Shown: positions 1 through 11,063, counted from the first letter of the stretch. The stretch: 53,684 nucleotides of DNA from Desulfovibrio sp. (GCA_017396005.1 JAFQNG010000100.1:1-53684), one strand, 5' to 3'. Made by a program: numbers and translations. The notes: a model not told the origin generated them from the letters alone.

Positions 1-1539
1 CTGGCCATGCCGTGGAAAAAGGAAACGGCCGGCAAGATCGATATCCCCAAGGCGCGCAAGGTACTGGACGCCGATCATTACGGCCTGGAGAAACCCAAGG
101 AACGTATTCTTGAATATCTGGCAGTGCAGAAGCTTTCCAATGGCCTGAAAGGTCCTATTCTCTGCTTTGTTGGTCCTCCCGGGGTGGGCAAGACATCACT
201 GGCCAAATCCGTTGCCAGGGCTACCGGGCGGGACTTCGTACGTCTGTCTCTGGGGGGGGTACGTGATGAAGCCGAGATACGTGGTCATCGCCGTACCTAT
301 GTAGGAGCCTTGCCGGGTAAGGTGATTCAGTCGCTGAAACGCGTCAAATATAATAACCCCCTGTTCTGCCTGGATGAAATCGATAAGATGACCTCAGACT
401 ACCGGGGAGATCCTGCTTCAGCACTGCTGGAGGTGCTTGATCCTGAACAGAATGACACGTTTATGGATCATTATCTGGATCTGGAGTATGATCTATCCAA
501 GATCTTTTTCATTACTACTGCCAATTCCCTGCACACCATTCCTGCCCCTCTGCTGGATCGCATGGAGATCATTGAGCTCTCCAGTTATCTGGAAACGGAA
601 AAACGCCATATCGCACGTCAGTTCCTTCTGCCCAGGCAGATTGAGGCGCACGGTCTCAAAGACGGTAATATTCGTGTATCGGAAAATGCGCTTCTTGAAA
701 TCATCCGCAGCTATACACGTGAGGCAGGGGTACGAAATCTGGAACGTAAGATAGGCGCTCTCTGCCGCAAAACGGCTATCCGTCTGGTGGAAGGTGGAGA
801 TCTGGAAAAATGCGTTACCGTTTCCCGTCAGAGCCTGCCTGCATTTCTGGGAGTGAAGGAATATCGACATGAAGAGCGTGAAGCCGAGCCGCAGGTGGGT
901 GTTTGCGCCGGGCTGGCCTATAATCAGCGCGGTGGTGAAATCCTGCTGGTAGAAACCAGTCTGATGAGCGGCTCCGGGCATGTGGTGACCACAGGCAAGC
1001 TGGGTGAGGTCATGACCGAATCAGCCAAGGCAGCTCTTTCATACGTGCGTTCGCGAGCTGATGTGCTGGGCTTGGATCCCCGCTTTCATCGTAAGGTAGA
1101 CATACATGTACATGTGCCTTCAGGCGCCACGCCCAAGGATGGCCCGTCGGCAGGTATTACCCTGGCTACCTCCATCACGTCTGCCCTGCTGGGCATACCT
1201 GTGCGCAACGATGTGGCCATGACAGGAGAGATCTCCCTGCGTGGACGGGTGCTGCCCATTGGCGGTCTTCGTGAAAAGCTGCTGGCGGCACGGCGCAGCG
1301 GCATCAAAAAGGTCATTATGCCGCGTGACAATGAGAAAGATCTGAAGGACGTACCTGATGAGGTTTTGCACGACCTTGAGATTGTTTTTGTGGAGCATGT
1401 GGACGAGGTTTTGCCGCAGGCTCTGGCTGCCACTCCGCAGGAGATTTTTTCCGGTCGGGCCACAGCGCGACCCATCTGTCATGCCCTTCGTATACATGAG
1501 CCTGAGCACATCAAGGCCGAGAGCCCTGCAGCGCAGTAG
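1..1539 (+). CDS. lon: ATP-dependent Lon protease (5' end outside window)
   Basis: The frame is open from base 1, so the N-terminal substrate-recognition domain and part of the linker lie outside the window. What remains is the AAA+ ATPase and the serine-lysine protease domain. Visible motifs are Walker A (GPPGVGKTS), Walker B (CLDEIDKM), the sensor and lid region (RNLERKIG), the catalytic Ser in DGPSAG and the catalytic Lys in GLREKLLAA. Lon is a cytosolic hexamer that degrades misfolded and regulatory proteins using ATP. The C-terminal tail (about 40 residues after the protease fold) is unremarkable. The gene converges on hisA and shares a hairpin terminator with it. No truncation or frameshift is seen in the visible part. 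Identification is very secure. Confidence 0.97.
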   Translation: MAMPWKKETAGKIDIPKARKVLDADHYGLEKPKERILEYLAVQKLSNGLKGPILCFVGPPGVGKTSLAKSVARATGRDFVRLSLGGVRDEAEIRGHRRTYVGALPGKVIQSLKRVKYNNPLFCLDEIDKMTSDYRGDPASALLEVLDPEQNDTFMDHYLDLEYDLSKIFFITTANSLHTIPAPLLDRMEIIELSSYLETEKRHIARQFLLPRQIEAHGLKDGNIRVSENALLEIIRSYTREAGVRNLERKIGALCRKTAIRLVEGGDLEKCVTVSRQSLPAFLGVKEYRHEEREAEPQVGVCAGLAYNQRGGEILLVETSLMSGSGHVVTTGKLGEVMTESAKAALSYVRSRADVLGLDPRFHRKVDIHVHVPSGATPKDGPSAGITLATSITSALLGIPVRNDVAMTGEISLRGRVLPIGGLREKLLAARRSGIKKVIMPRDNEKDLKDVPDEVLHDLEIVFVEHVDEVLPQALAATPQEIFSGRATARPICHALRIHEPEHIKAESPAAQ

Positions 1540-1552
1540 TTTTGAGCCCAAA

Positions 1553-1575
1553 AAAGCCCGGCATGACCGGGCTTT
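1553..1575. terminator. Bidirectional terminator between lon and hisA
   Basis: A 9-bp stem (AAAGCCCGG / CCGGGCTTT) has a 5-base loop. On the minus strand the stem is followed at once by a run of T, so it is a strong intrinsic terminator for the guaB-hisA operon. On the plus strand the T-tract is shorter but it sits 13 bases after the lon stop. Confidence 0.85.
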
Positions 1576-1614
1576 CATCCTTTGTCAGGAGCACTTGCGT
1601 GGCATTCAGTACTG

Positions 1615-2352
1615 CTACCCCCCCTGCGAGGCTATCCACTCGTTGGCTTCTTCCAGGCTCAGACTGCCTGCATAGAGTGCACGGCCGCTGATGGCTCCCT
1701 GCAGGTTGCTTTCACGGCTCAGGGGGTAGAGCTGCTGCACGTCTTTCAGAGTGGCAACGCCGCCGGCAGCAATAACAGGTACATGTGATGCGCGGGCCAG
1801 ATGGGCCAGGGCCTGCAGGTTGACACCGCTTTGCATGCCATCGCGTTCGATGTCGGTATAGATGATGAAAGCCGCACCATCCTCCTGAAGGCGTGGCAGC
1901 ACATCGTCCACTGTCAGGCCGGTATCAGCCACCCAGCCCCTGCTTTTGAGGCGACCGCCTTCTGCGTCCAGCGAAACGCCGATTTGACCGGGAAAGGCAC
2001 GGCAGAGCGCGGCAAAGGTCTGAGGCTCTTCCAGTGCCATGGTACCGATGATCAGGCGGCTGACGCCGGCTTCAAGATAGGCACGGGCTGTAGCCTCATT
2101 ACGGATGCCGCCGCCCAGCTGCACGGGAATGTTCAAGCTGGAGCAGATATGCCGAACAATGTCGCGACTTTGGGCCGCACCATCAAAAGCACCGTCCAGG
2201 TCAACCACATGCAGCCAGCGTGCGCCACGGTTTTGCCAGGAAAGGGCGGCTTCCACCGGGTTTTCGGCAAAAACCGTAGACTGGTCAGCTCGTCCCTGTT
2301 TGAGGCGAACAGCCTTGCCCCCCTGTATATCGACAGCAGGAAAGATAATCAC
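1615..2352 (-). CDS. hisA: ProFAR isomerase HisA
   Basis: HisA is 1-(5-phosphoribosyl)-5-[(5-phosphoribosylamino)methylideneamino]imidazole-4-carboxamide isomerase, which performs the Amadori rearrangement in histidine biosynthesis. The 245 residues are the usual length for this (beta/alpha)8 barrel. The N-terminal strand IIFPAVD places the general base at Asp8, and the second catalytic Asp is D129 in VSLDAEGG. The phosphate-binding glycine motifs GGGI (80-83) and AAGGVA are present. It is the last gene of the operon and its start overlaps the stop of the upstream lipoprotein gene by 4 bases, suggesting translational coupling. HisF is not in this window. The related TrpA/HisF barrels are ruled out by the VDLDGAF and TDIERDGM motifs typical of HisA. 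Confidence 0.96.
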   Translation of the reverse strand: MIIFPAVDIQGGKAVRLKQGRADQSTVFAENPVEAALSWQNRGARWLHVVDLDGAFDGAAQSRDIVRHICSSLNIPVQLGGGIRNEATARAYLEAGVSRLIIGTMALEEPQTFAALCRAFPGQIGVSLDAEGGRLKSRGWVADTGLTVDDVLPRLQEDGAAFIIYTDIERDGMQSGVNLQALAHLARASHVPVIAAGGVATLKDVQQLYPLSRESNLQGAISGRALYAGSLSLEEANEWIASQGG

Positions 2353-3002
2353 AGGCCCATCTCCTTGACTGCCTGGGCCATACCCTCTGTGGCAAGCTCC
2401 TCAGCGGTAACCCAGGCCCCTTTTCGCTTGAAAAAAGAACCTACGGTGAGCAGATTATCTGTCAGGCCCACCTGTTTTTCCTCGAAAATGTTGCGTTTGA
2501 GCAGTGTACCGTCATCTGTTCTGATGAGAAAGAACTCCAGCCGTACATGGGCAGACTGTGTGACACCCGCGCCGGAGCCTTCGCGCTGCTGCCAGTGCAG
2601 CACCTGTGGGATCAGCAGATACTGCGCCCCCATCTGCCTGCCATAGGCCTGCCACAGGGGCAGGGCCTGTGGCTGTTCCGAGCTGTGGTAGCGGGTCATG
2701 TCGGCAGGCAGGTTGCGGGCTTTCAAAAAGACAAGCTGCCGTTTGCCTGAGCTATGCAGCACATGTCGAAAAGAACGGTCAAGCTCGGGCAGCACGCCCT
2801 CTGGTATGCGCCCCTGCCGTTCTGGAATGTGCCCCACAATCAGTTGACTGGTGTCAGTGGGCTGGGTGAAGGGCGCTACTGAGATTGTATAGTCTGCCGG
2901 CAGGCTGCGCGGTACATCAGCCGTGCTGGCAGGCCGGCGCACGCAGGAGCAGGTCAGTGCCAGGCAGAGGGTCAGCAGCAGCAACGATGAGTAACGAGGC
3001 AT
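2349..3002 (-). CDS. Putative lipoprotein of unknown function between hisB and hisA
   Basis: The protein has 217 residues. A short positively charged start and a Leu-rich stretch end in cysteines at 18 and 20 (ALTCSC), which fits a lipoprotein signal peptide, though the lipobox is not canonical. The body contains no motif I recognise for certain. The pattern of a beta strand with APF, a mid-protein segment [14 protein letters not shown] and a strand [13 protein letters not shown] recalls the small alpha/beta domain of CsgG, TolB and LpoB-like envelope proteins, but this is only a resemblance. It overlaps hisB by 1 base and hisA by 4 bases, so it is co-transcribed and probably coupled to them, although an envelope lipoprotein has no evident role in histidine synthesis. 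The assignment as exported is firmer than any function. Confidence 0.75.
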   Translation of the reverse strand: MPRYSSLLLLTLCLALTCSCVRRPASTADVPRSLPADYTISVAPFTQPTDTSQLIVGHIPERQGRIPEGVLPELDRSFRHVLHSSGKRQLVFLKARNLPADMTRYHSSEQPQALPLWQAYGRQMGAQYLLIPQVLHWQQREGSGAGVTQSAHVRLEFFLIRTDDGTLLKRNIFEEKQVGLTDNLLTVGSFFKRKGAWVTAEELATEGMAQAVKEMGL

Positions 3003-3601
3003 CAGTCCAGACCTCCCTTGGTGCTTCTGACAACAGAGCCCTGTATCTGTACGGCCTGACGCAGAGCAAGCCCCAGGCCCTTAGCTGCTGATTCCAGCAG
3101 GTGGTGACCGTTTTTGCCATAGAGAAAAGCCACATGCACATTGCAGCGGGCACTGCTGGCCAGGGCCTTGTAAAATTCGCGCCAGATATCCTTTTCCTCT
3201 CCAGCCAGTACAGGTGGCAGCATTTCATCGCCGCGCCATTCCAGCCAGGGTCGACCAGACATATCCACTGTAACTTCGGCCAGGGCTTCATCCATGGGCA
3301 CACGGCCATAGCCTACACGCGCTATGCCTGCCCGATCTCCCAGGGCTTCCAGCAGGGCACGGCCCAGCACAAGACCCACATCTTCCACGCTGTGATGGGC
3401 GTCCACGTCCAGGTCACCCTGACAGTGCAGTTTCAGATCCATATTTGCCCAGAACATGCTCAGGGTGAGCATATGGTCCAGAAGACCGAAGCCTGTCTTG
3501 ATATCTGTTTTACCCGTACCATCCAGATTCAGGTGCAGCTGTATGCGTGTTTCGGCACTTTCACGTTGCTGCGATGACTGTCGAGTCTGTGCTGTGTTCA
3601 T
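3002..3601 (-). CDS. hisB: Imidazoleglycerol-phosphate dehydratase HisB
   Basis: HisB dehydrates imidazole glycerol phosphate to imidazole acetol phosphate, a middle step in histidine synthesis. At 199 residues it is the monofunctional form, without the histidinol-phosphatase domain of enteric HisB. The metal-binding signatures are seen: GLLDHML, the first [10 protein letters not shown] motif, and the second [12 protein letters not shown] motif. The duplicated half-domain fold assembles into a 24-mer with two Mn ions per active site in known members. The start overlaps the tatC stop by 4 bases, and the stop touches the next gene by 1 base. It lies in a mixed gua-tat-his operon, without other his genes except hisA. 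Confidence 0.96.
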   Translation of the reverse strand: MNTAQTRQSSQQRESAETRIQLHLNLDGTGKTDIKTGFGLLDHMLTLSMFWANMDLKLHCQGDLDVDAHHSVEDVGLVLGRALLEALGDRAGIARVGYGRVPMDEALAEVTVDMSGRPWLEWRGDEMLPPVLAGEEKDIWREFYKALASSARCNVHVAFLYGKNGHHLLESAAKGLGLALRQAVQIQGSVVRSTKGGLD

Positions 3602-4701
3602 GCCACCCCCGCAGTTTTGTCAGTATTTTCCTGATCATTGCTGGCGACTTCTGTCTTTTTCTTGCGGCCAAAGGCCGCAGCTACCAGTATACTGAACTCA
3701 TACAGAATAAGCATGGGGCCGGCCATGAGCAGCTGCGAAACAACGTCTGGTGGTGTCAGGATAGCCGCCACGATAAAGATGACCAGAATGGCATAGCGCC
3801 GCACACGGCGCATGGATGCTGCTGAAATGATGCCCATGTGTGAGAGAAAGAGGGCAAAGAGGGGCATCTCAAAAATCAGGCCAAAGGCCATGAGCAGCTT
3901 GAGCACAAAGCCCAGGTAGTCGCTGATCTTGGGCATGACCACGATTTCTGCCGTAGCGAAGCTCACAAAGAAATTGAAGGCATAGGGGAAGACAATAAAA
4001 TAACAGAAGGCCCCGCCGCCGATGAAGAAGAGGGCAGAGAGCACGGCAATGGGGATGACGTAGCGTTTCTCTTCATCATAGAGACCGGGAGCGATAAAGG
4101 CCCATATCTGATAGAAGATATAGGGACTCACCGCAAAGACCCCGGCCACAAAGGCAATATACATGCGTGTGAAGAAGGCTTCAGGCAGGCTGAGGTACTG
4201 TGCGTGCGAGCCTTCGGGCAGGGCTGCCAGCAGCGGTGCCACCAGCACATCAAAAAGGTATTCCACACCGCCCCAGCAGGCCAGAAAGCCCAGACCAACG
4301 GCAATGGCGCAACGCACCAGGCGAAAGCGCATCTCATTGAGATGGTCCATGAGGCTCATGGGCGCGCCGCCCTCATCTGTCTTTTTGTCGTCTTCTGCAG
4401 TACTGTCAGCTTTTACCGGGCTATTGTCCTGACCGTCAGCAGGCAGCGGCAGCACACTGCTGTCATCTGGCGGGGGAACAGCTGTATCGTCTTCAGGTTG
4501 CCATTGCGGGCCTGAGAAGGCAAAAGCATCGAAGTCTGCCATGCTGTGAGCATCAGGGGCAGGGGGAGCTGGCGTGTCTGGTGTCCATTCCGGGCCAGAG
4601 AAGGCGAAAGTGTCAAAATCGGTCATGGCAGATGCGCCCGTTCCCTCAGGAGCGGGCGCATCCGTTATCGGAACAGTTTTTTTTTCGTCTGTATGCGTCA
4701 T
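3598..4701 (-). CDS. tatC: Sec-independent translocase TatC with long N-terminal extension
   Basis: TatC is the multi-spanning membrane receptor that binds twin-arginine signal peptides and, with TatB and TatA, exports folded proteins such as cofactor-loaded redox enzymes. The protein has 367 residues, against about 250 for a typical TatC. The conserved core starts near residue 115 with [15 protein letters not shown] and carries six hydrophobic segments, including the conserved region around [10 protein letters not shown]. The extra first 114 residues are acidic and proline-rich. They contain two near-identical copies of a 14-residue peptide (residues 26-39 and 54-67, core DFDxFAFSGPxW). This tail should be cytoplasmic. 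The gene overlaps tatB and hisB by 4 bases each. The core assignment is secure. The function of the tail is unknown. Confidence 0.95.
   Translation of the reverse strand: MTHTDEKKTVPITDAPAPEGTGASAMTDFDTFAFSGPEWTPDTPAPPAPDAHSMADFDAFAFSGPQWQPEDDTAVPPPDDSSVLPLPADGQDNSPVKADSTAEDDKKTDEGGAPMSLMDHLNEMRFRLVRCAIAVGLGFLACWGGVEYLFDVLVAPLLAALPEGSHAQYLSLPEAFFTRMYIAFVAGVFAVSPYIFYQIWAFIAPGLYDEEKRYVIPIAVLSALFFIGGGAFCYFIVFPYAFNFFVSFATAEIVVMPKISDYLGFVLKLLMAFGLIFEMPLFALFLSHMGIISAASMRRVRRYAILVIFIVAAILTPPDVVSQLLMAGPMLILYEFSILVAAAFGRKKKTEVASNDQENTDKTAGVA
4501..4626 (-). repeat. Duplicated 14-residue peptide in the TatC N-terminal tail
   Basis: Two 42-base coding repeats lie at 4585-4626 and 4501-4542 and encode copies of M(T/A)DFD(T/A)FAFSGP(E/Q)W. 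They are separated by a proline-rich 14-residue linker. Aromatic and acidic residues are kept in both copies, as in a short linear binding motif. Confidence 0.85.
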
Positions 4702-5126
4702 GTGGGCTGGCCTTTGCCGGCGCCTGCCGTGCTGCTCACGCCGTTCGCTTCGGCCTGGCTTTTGGCCAGGGCCTCGGCCAGCGGGCTGCCGTCAGGCGGT
4801 GGCGGAACAGCAGATGCAGCAGCCGGGGCTTCTGCTTGTTCTGCAAGTTTTGCCTGGGCCGCTTCGCGCTCCTGACGGGCCGCTTTGGCCGCCTGAACCG
4901 CTTCGGCGGTTTTTTCGGCTTTCTCCTTTGCTTTCTGGCGGCGTTCGGCCTCTTCCTCTTCAGCGACTTCTGCATTGAGTGTACGCTGGAAGTCAGTAGA
5001 GACACGCCTGAACTCACCCATAGCCTTACCCAGAGTACGCGATACACCTGCCAGGCTTTTGGGCCCCAGTACAATCAGAGCAACTACCAGGATGACCAGA
5101 AGTTCGGTGCTGCCTATGCCGAACAT
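4698..5126 (-). CDS. tatB: Sec-independent translocase TatB (TatA/B family)
   Basis: This 142-residue protein starts with the single N-terminal membrane helix (GSTELLVILVVALIVLGPK) with the conserved Glu8, the Gly-Pro hinge and an amphipathic helix (LAGVSRTLGKAMGEFRR), as in the TatA/TatB family. The rest is a long charged, Ala/Glu/Lys-rich segment predicted to be helical, followed by a proline-rich tail. Glu at position 8 and the longer charged tail favour TatB over TatA (usually shorter with Gln/FG motifs). It overlaps tatC by 4 bases, consistent with a TatBC receptor complex. No separate tatA is present here and it may be elsewhere, or this protein may serve both roles. Confidence 0.9.
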   Translation of the reverse strand: MFGIGSTELLVILVVALIVLGPKSLAGVSRTLGKAMGEFRRVSTDFQRTLNAEVAEEEEAERRQKAKEKAEKTAEAVQAAKAARQEREAAQAKLAEQAEAPAAASAVPPPPDGSPLAEALAKSQAEANGVSSTAGAGKGQPT

Positions 5127-5135
5127 GCACCCTCC

Positions 5136-6680
5136 TTACTCCCACTCAATGGTGCTGGGCGGCTTGGAAGAAACGTCGTAGACCACGCGGTTTACGCCCT
5201 TGACCTCGTTGATGATGCGCCCAGACATGCGCGCAATGAGCTCTGCCGGCAGGCGGGACCAGTCGGCGGTCATGGCGTCCACACTGTCCACGACGCGCAG
5301 GGCAATGACGTTTTCATAGGTGCGCCCATCGCCCATGACGCCTACGGTCTTGAGCGGCAGGAGCACGGCAAAACCCTGCCATACCTTGCGGTACCAGCCG
5401 GATTCACGCAATTCTTCCTGCACTATCTTGTCTGCCTGGCGCAGGATGTGCAGGCGATCTTCCGTCACTTCACCCAGTACGCGTATGGCCAGGCCAGGTC
5501 CCGGGAAGGGATGCCGCCAGACAATGGAATCCGGCATGCCCAGCTCAGCCGCTACCTTGCGTACTTCGTCTTTAAACAGTTCGCGCAAGGGCTCGATAAG
5601 CTTGAGCTTCATGGTTTCAGGCAGGCCGCCCACATTGTGATGGCTCTTGATGACGGCACTGGGTCCCTTGTGGGAAATGGATTCAATGACATCAGGGTAG
5701 AGGGTCCCCTGTGCCAGAAAATCCACTCTGGGCAGTTTTCTGGCCTCTTCGTCAAAGATTTCAATAAAGGTATGGCCGATGATCTTGCGCTTCTTTTCCG
5801 GATCTTCCACGCCTCTGAGCAGAGAGAGAAAGCGCTCCTGTGCCTGAACGAAGGTAAGGTTGAGGTCAAAATGCTCACGCAGGAAGCTGACTACCTGCTC
5901 GCCTTCGCCCATGCGCAGGAGGCCGTTATCCACAAAGATGCAATGCAGGCGCTTGCCGATGGCCCGATGCAGCAGCACAGCCACTACTGTGGAGTCAATG
6001 CCACCGGAAAGGGCACAGACCACATGGCTGTCCCCCGCCTGTTCGGCCATTTCTTTGACCACGCGTTCCACAAAGGAAGACATGGTCCAGTCCGGCATGA
6101 TGTGCGCGACCTTGAAGAGGAAGTTGCGCAGCATCAGCTCGCCGTCCACACTGTGATGCACTTCGGGGTGAAATTGTACGGCATAGATGCGGCGGGTCTC
6201 ATCGGCCATGGCAGCCACGTCCAGGCTGGCGGTGCGCCCTACCACGCTGAAGCCCGGCGGCGGACAGAGCACCTTGTCACCGTGGCTCATCCAGACACGC
6301 GAAGGAGCAGAAGTGTCAAGGCCGTCCCAGAGGGGGCAGGGGGCACTCAGGCTCAGTTCTGCCGGGCCGTATTCCCTCGTCAGGGATTGCGCCAGCTGTC
6401 CGCCCAGGTTCTGGGCCAGCAGCTGCATGCCATAGCAGATACCCAGGACCGGCACACCCAGCTCCAGAAAGCCAGGGTCCAGGGCAGGAGCATCAGCCTC
6501 GCCCACGCTGGCCGGCCCGCCGGAGAGTATGATGGCTGAAGGCTTCATGGCAGCCACCTGGGCGGCGGTAGTCACGCAGGAATGTATTTCGGAGTAAACC
6601 CCGGCTTCGCGCACACGGCGGGCGATGAGCTGGGTGACCTGTGAACCGTAATCGATGATGATGACTTTGCTGTGCGCCAT
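5136..6680 (-). CDS. guaA: GMP synthase (glutamine-hydrolysing)
   Basis: GuaA converts XMP, glutamine and ATP to GMP in the last step of guanine nucleotide synthesis. The 514 residues cover all three parts. The class I glutamine amidotransferase domain has its catalytic Cys82 in GICYGMQ and the His/Glu pair in QFHPEVHHS. The ATP pyrophosphatase domain has its P-loop ALSGGIDST. The C-terminal dimerisation domain ends with the family signature KPPSTIEWE. The gene follows guaB after 15 bases and precedes tatB by 9 bases, so it is in the same operon. Nothing unusual is seen in the active sites. Confidence 0.98.
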   Translation of the reverse strand: MAHSKVIIIDYGSQVTQLIARRVREAGVYSEIHSCVTTAAQVAAMKPSAIILSGGPASVGEADAPALDPGFLELGVPVLGICYGMQLLAQNLGGQLAQSLTREYGPAELSLSAPCPLWDGLDTSAPSRVWMSHGDKVLCPPPGFSVVGRTASLDVAAMADETRRIYAVQFHPEVHHSVDGELMLRNFLFKVAHIMPDWTMSSFVERVVKEMAEQAGDSHVVCALSGGIDSTVVAVLLHRAIGKRLHCIFVDNGLLRMGEGEQVVSFLREHFDLNLTFVQAQERFLSLLRGVEDPEKKRKIIGHTFIEIFDEEARKLPRVDFLAQGTLYPDVIESISHKGPSAVIKSHHNVGGLPETMKLKLIEPLRELFKDEVRKVAAELGMPDSIVWRHPFPGPGLAIRVLGEVTEDRLHILRQADKIVQEELRESGWYRKVWQGFAVLLPLKTVGVMGDGRTYENVIALRVVDSVDAMTADWSRLPAELIARMSGRIINEVKGVNRVVYDVSSKPPSTIEWE

Positions 6681-6695
6681 GCTGTCCTCGCCCTG

Positions 6696-8229
<1,534 letters not shown>

Positions 8230-8280
8230 TGCAGGCACGCGTTACAAGCAGGCTCCGGGAGATTTTTTTCAAACCTGACC

Positions 8281-8308
8281 TTGCCAGAGCTGCTTTCGTG
8301 CGTATAAT
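8281..8308 (+). promoter_or_regulatory. Sigma-70 promoter of the first porin gene
   Basis: TTGCCA (8281-8286), a 16-base spacer and TATAAT (8303-8308) lie just upstream of the porin leader. The same -35 (TTGCCA) and a nearly identical block around the -10 (TATAA-T/A-TTTTTGTAC) occur upstream of the second porin, which makes the call stronger than a single match. Confidence 0.8.
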
Positions 8309-8315
8309 TTTTTGT

Positions 8316-8338
8316 ACACCTCAAGGGAGGGGAGGTGT
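8316..8338 (+). other. 5' leader hairpin of the first porin mRNA
   Basis: ACACCTC (8316-8322) pairs with GAGGTGT (8332-8338) across a 9-base loop. With the promoter above, transcription should begin at about 8314-8316, so the message would start with this stem. Such 5' stems can protect abundant mRNAs from decay. That role is inferred. Confidence 0.5.
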
Positions 8339-8365
8339 TCCGACGGGAGTATAAGGACAACTGTC

Positions 8366-9889
8366 ATGAAAAAGATTTATACCGTCATTCTGGCCGCAGC
8401 CATGGTGCTCGGCGCTGCCTCTGCCGCCAGCGCCATTGATTTCAAGGCCAAGGGTCAGTGGCTGGTGGGTTTTGAAGCCGGTGAAAACAGCCTGCTCAGC
8501 AAGCAGAGCGGGCAGAAGAGTAATCATAACGACAATTTCGCCGCACAGCAGCGTGTGCGCCTGCAGCTGGATGCCGTGGCCTCTGAGGCTCTCTCTGGCA
8601 CTGTCTTCTTTGAAATCGGCGATCAGGTATGGGGTCAGAGCAGGAGCGGCGGTGCCCTGGGTGCTGACGGTACTGTAGTAGAGGTCAAGAACGCCTATAT
8701 TGACTGGATAGTACCGCACAGTGATCTCAGGTTCCGTATGGGTCTGCAGAGCGTGACCCTGCCCAATACGGCTGGTGGTTCTGCTGTCATGGATACGGAT
8801 GCCGCAGCCATTGCCGCCTCCTATCAGTTTAGCGAAAATGTGGGGCTCACGGGCCTCTGGTTCCGCCCTGTCAATGACAACTTTGCGGGTTACAGAAAGC
8901 ACGGCATCGACAATTATCGTCAGAATTATCTGGACAATATGGATCTCTTTGCCGTGACCATGCCCCTCAAATTCCACGGTATGGAAGCCACCCCCTGGGT
9001 CATGTACGGCATACGGGGCAAGAATGCCCTGCAGAACTACAACAGCGATGATTCTGATGTCAGCTGGACCACTACCGAGGGTAATCTGACGCAGAGTCTC
9101 CTGCCCTATCCTGCGGCTATCGGCAATACCTATTCCCGCAGTGCCACAGACAAGACCTATGGTTCTCTCTTCTGGGCCGGTCTGCCCCTGTCTCTGACCT
9201 TCTGGGATCCCTTGAACATTGAGCTGGACATCAATTACGGTTATGCCGAAAAGATGGGGCGCTATGATGTGACCAGCACCAATGGCGATGTGAAGCGCGG
9301 CAGCACCAAGCGTGAAGGCTGGCTGGCCAAGGCCCTGGTGGAATACCGGATGGACTGGGGCGTTCCTGGTGTTTTTGCCTGGTATGCCTCAGGTGATGAC
9401 GGCACTGTCCGCAACGGTTCCGAGCGCATGCCTTCCATTGCTCCTGACGCCGATTTCACCTCCTTTATGGGTGATGGGAACTACGGCTGGGGCTGGGTTG
9501 ACTATGCCCTGGACTATTCCGGCACATGGGGCCTTGGCGCTCAGGTGCGTGACATGAGTTTTATGGAAGATCTCAGCCACACCCTCCGGCTGGCCTGGTG
9601 GGGTGGCACCAACAGCCCCTCCATGATCAAGTACATGGGGTCGGCCACTGCCTGGAATGCCGGCTGGGGTAACGGCACTTCACCCTATCTCACCACCAAG
9701 GACGGCCTTCTGGAAGTGAACTTGGTCAACAGTTATCAGATGTATGAGAACTTCAACATCAATTTCGAGCTAGGCTACATTGCCAACTTCATGGACAATG
9801 ACGCCTGGCGCAAGCGCAGCGGCAACAACAGCAGTTTTGAAAAGCAGGACGCCTGGAAGGCCCAGCTGATTTTTGCCTACAGCTTCTAG
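8366..9889 (+). CDS. Outer membrane homotrimeric porin (first copy)
   Basis: The 507-residue protein begins with a clear signal peptide (MKKIYTVILAAAM..., cleavage after ASAASA before IDFKAKG). It ends with the C-terminal aromatic residue typical of outer-membrane beta-barrels (IFAYSF). The sequence IDFKAKGQWLVGF after the signal, alternating amphipathic strands, and many Gly/Asn/Asp turns match the abundant trimeric porins of Desulfovibrio. It should form a diffusion channel for small anions and nutrients. The start at 8366 was chosen because it opens the signal peptide and follows AAGGA. An upstream ATG at 8312 lies within the leader. A paralogue of almost the same length lies at 11149, with long identical blocks such as RDMSFMEDLSHTLR. 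The substrate is unknown. Confidence 0.93.
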   Translation: MKKIYTVILAAAMVLGAASAASAIDFKAKGQWLVGFEAGENSLLSKQSGQKSNHNDNFAAQQRVRLQLDAVASEALSGTVFFEIGDQVWGQSRSGGALGADGTVVEVKNAYIDWIVPHSDLRFRMGLQSVTLPNTAGGSAVMDTDAAAIAASYQFSENVGLTGLWFRPVNDNFAGYRKHGIDNYRQNYLDNMDLFAVTMPLKFHGMEATPWVMYGIRGKNALQNYNSDDSDVSWTTTEGNLTQSLLPYPAAIGNTYSRSATDKTYGSLFWAGLPLSLTFWDPLNIELDINYGYAEKMGRYDVTSTNGDVKRGSTKREGWLAKALVEYRMDWGVPGVFAWYASGDDGTVRNGSERMPSIAPDADFTSFMGDGNYGWGWVDYALDYSGTWGLGAQVRDMSFMEDLSHTLRLAWWGGTNSPSMIKYMGSATAWNAGWGNGTSPYLTTKDGLLEVNLVNSYQMYENFNINFELGYIANFMDNDAWRKRSGNNSSFEKQDAWKAQLIFAYSF

Positions 9890-9909
9890 GCTTTACCGTC
9901 TACGCTGTC

Positions 9910-9943
9910 ATGGGGGAGGGGCCTGGCCTCTCCCCCATCATTT
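9910..9943 (+). terminator. Terminator after the first porin
   Basis: ATGGGGGAGGGG pairs with a CCTCTCCCCCAT arm to give a strong GC-rich stem beginning 20 bases after the porin stop, followed by CATCATTT. The T-tract is weak but the stem is long. Confidence 0.65.
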
Positions 9944-9996
9944 ATGGACAGGCGCTTTGAAAGCGCGTATGTTCAGGCAAAGGGTAAGGAGGCCGC

Positions 9997-10290
9997 ATGA
10001 CTGCCATAACCTTTGATACGCTTGACTATTTTGAGAAGCTCAAGGCTGCCGGATTCACCGAAGTACAGGCCAGGGTACAGGTGGAAGCCATGCAGGGCGT
10101 TGTTAGGGCGTATGATGAAGCCAGCCGTAAGGATCTTGCTACCAAGGGCGATATTCAGGATGTGCGGAATGAGATTCATGACGTGCGCAGAGAAATCGCG
10201 GACACCAAGCACGAGATTCTGAAGTGGATGATCGCCACCATGGTAGCGCAAACTGCACTCATTGTTGCCGTCATAGCCTTTCTCAAATAA
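9997..10290 (+). CDS. Small coiled-coil membrane protein, DUF1640-like
   Basis: The 97-residue protein has three visible parts. The first is an N-terminal helix (ITFDTLDYFEKLKAAGFTEVQARVQVEAM) of the kind seen in DUF1640/CCDC90-like proteins. The second is a heptad-rich coiled coil (about residues 45-73, with repeated D/E-I-x-D/H-V-R patterns). The third is a C-terminal membrane helix (MIATMVAQTALIVAVIAFL). A strong AAGGAGG ribosome-binding site 4 bases before the ATG supports translation. Bacterial members of this family often occur near mobile or toxin-antitoxin genes. No function is established to my knowledge. It lies between a porin terminator and the DUF433/DUF5615 pair. Confidence 0.8.
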   Translation: MTAITFDTLDYFEKLKAAGFTEVQARVQVEAMQGVVRAYDEASRKDLATKGDIQDVRNEIHDVRREIADTKHEILKWMIATMVAQTALIVAVIAFLK

Positions 10291-10377
10291 CATACTTCTT
10301 CTCTAACTTGATCGTAATCATAGTTTTGATTCAGGCAGAGATGACGAACATACACTTGAGGTTTTGGGAGCTTATCT

Positions 10378-10608
10378 ATGGAACACTTTGAGCGCATTAC
10401 CCGGCATCCTGGTGTCATGGGAGGCAAAGCCTGTATCCGTGGTCTGCGTGTCACCGTCAGTATGATTCTTGGCCTGTTGGCCGCCGGGCACAATATGGAA
10501 ACCATTCTGGCCGATTATCCCTACCTTGAGCGAGAGGACATCATGCAGGCCCTGCGTTACGCCGCACGGCAGACAGAAGAACGTGAGCTGATTTTGGCAA
10601 TAGCATGA
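10378..10608 (+). CDS. DUF433 antitoxin-like DNA-binding protein
   Basis: The 76-residue protein matches the DUF433 family: an N-terminal segment RITRHPGVMGGKACIRGLRVTV followed by a helix-turn-helix-like stretch (MILGLLAAGHNMETILADYPYLEREDIMQALRYAA). DUF433 proteins usually precede a DUF5615 PIN-like protein and are regarded as VapB-type antitoxins that repress their own operon and neutralise the partner. Here the stop overlaps the start of the PIN-like gene by 4 bases (ATGA). A GGGAG sequence about 10 bases upstream of the ATG can serve as ribosome-binding site. Assignment of family is secure. Toxin-antitoxin activity is inferred from the arrangement. Confidence 0.88.
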   Translation: MEHFERITRHPGVMGGKACIRGLRVTVSMILGLLAAGHNMETILADYPYLEREDIMQALRYAARQTEERELILAIA

Positions 10609-10967
10609 AACTGCTGCTTGACATGAATATCTCGCCGCGCTGGGTAGATTTTTTGCAGAAACACGGAATTCGTACCGTCCACTGGTCGACACTGGGAGCG
10701 CCTGATGCTGCCGACAGCCACATTATGGCCTTTGCCCGTGAGCATAAGTACATTGTTTTCACTCATGATCTGGACTTCAGTGCCATTCTCGCCGCATCTG
10801 GAGATACAAAGCCAAGTGTGATTCAATTACGAACGGACGACATCAGTCCGGAAGCATCAGGAGCCTACATTCTCACCGCCTTGCAACAAATGCAGGCAGA
10901 ACTGAAAGATGGCGTCCTGCTGACCATTGACACCAAGCGTTCTCGTGTAAGGGTCTTGCCGTTGTAA
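10605..10967 (+). CDS. DUF5615 PIN-like protein (putative toxin)
   Basis: The 120-residue protein starts MKLLLDMNISPRW, the hallmark of DUF5615 PIN-like (VapC-related) proteins, where the first Asp is the predicted metal ligand. Further acidic residues lie in TLGAPDAADSHIMAFAREH and FTHDLDFSAIL, the other expected ligands of a PIN-type RNase site. The coding start overlaps the DUF433 gene by 4 bases, so the pair is translated together. If active it would cleave RNA when the antitoxin is lost. All catalytic acids look intact, so there is no sign that it has decayed. It is placed between two porin paralogues, which is unusual. Confidence 0.88.
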   Translation: MKLLLDMNISPRWVDFLQKHGIRTVHWSTLGAPDAADSHIMAFAREHKYIVFTHDLDFSAILAASGDTKPSVIQLRTDDISPEASGAYILTALQQMQAELKDGVLLTIDTKRSRVRVLPL

Positions 10968-11063
10968 AAATGCCCTGCATCTGTCCTGCCGACGACATTC
11001 TGCCGTCCGTATTACCCCTATTCCTTACCCCTCTGCCTGCCGGAAATTTTTCCCCCAAAGGCC

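Noticed and set aside
4581-6539. Plus-strand frame of 652 codons opposite tatB and guaA
   Set aside because: It is the complement of highly conserved genes with intact motifs. Its translation has no recognisable domain.
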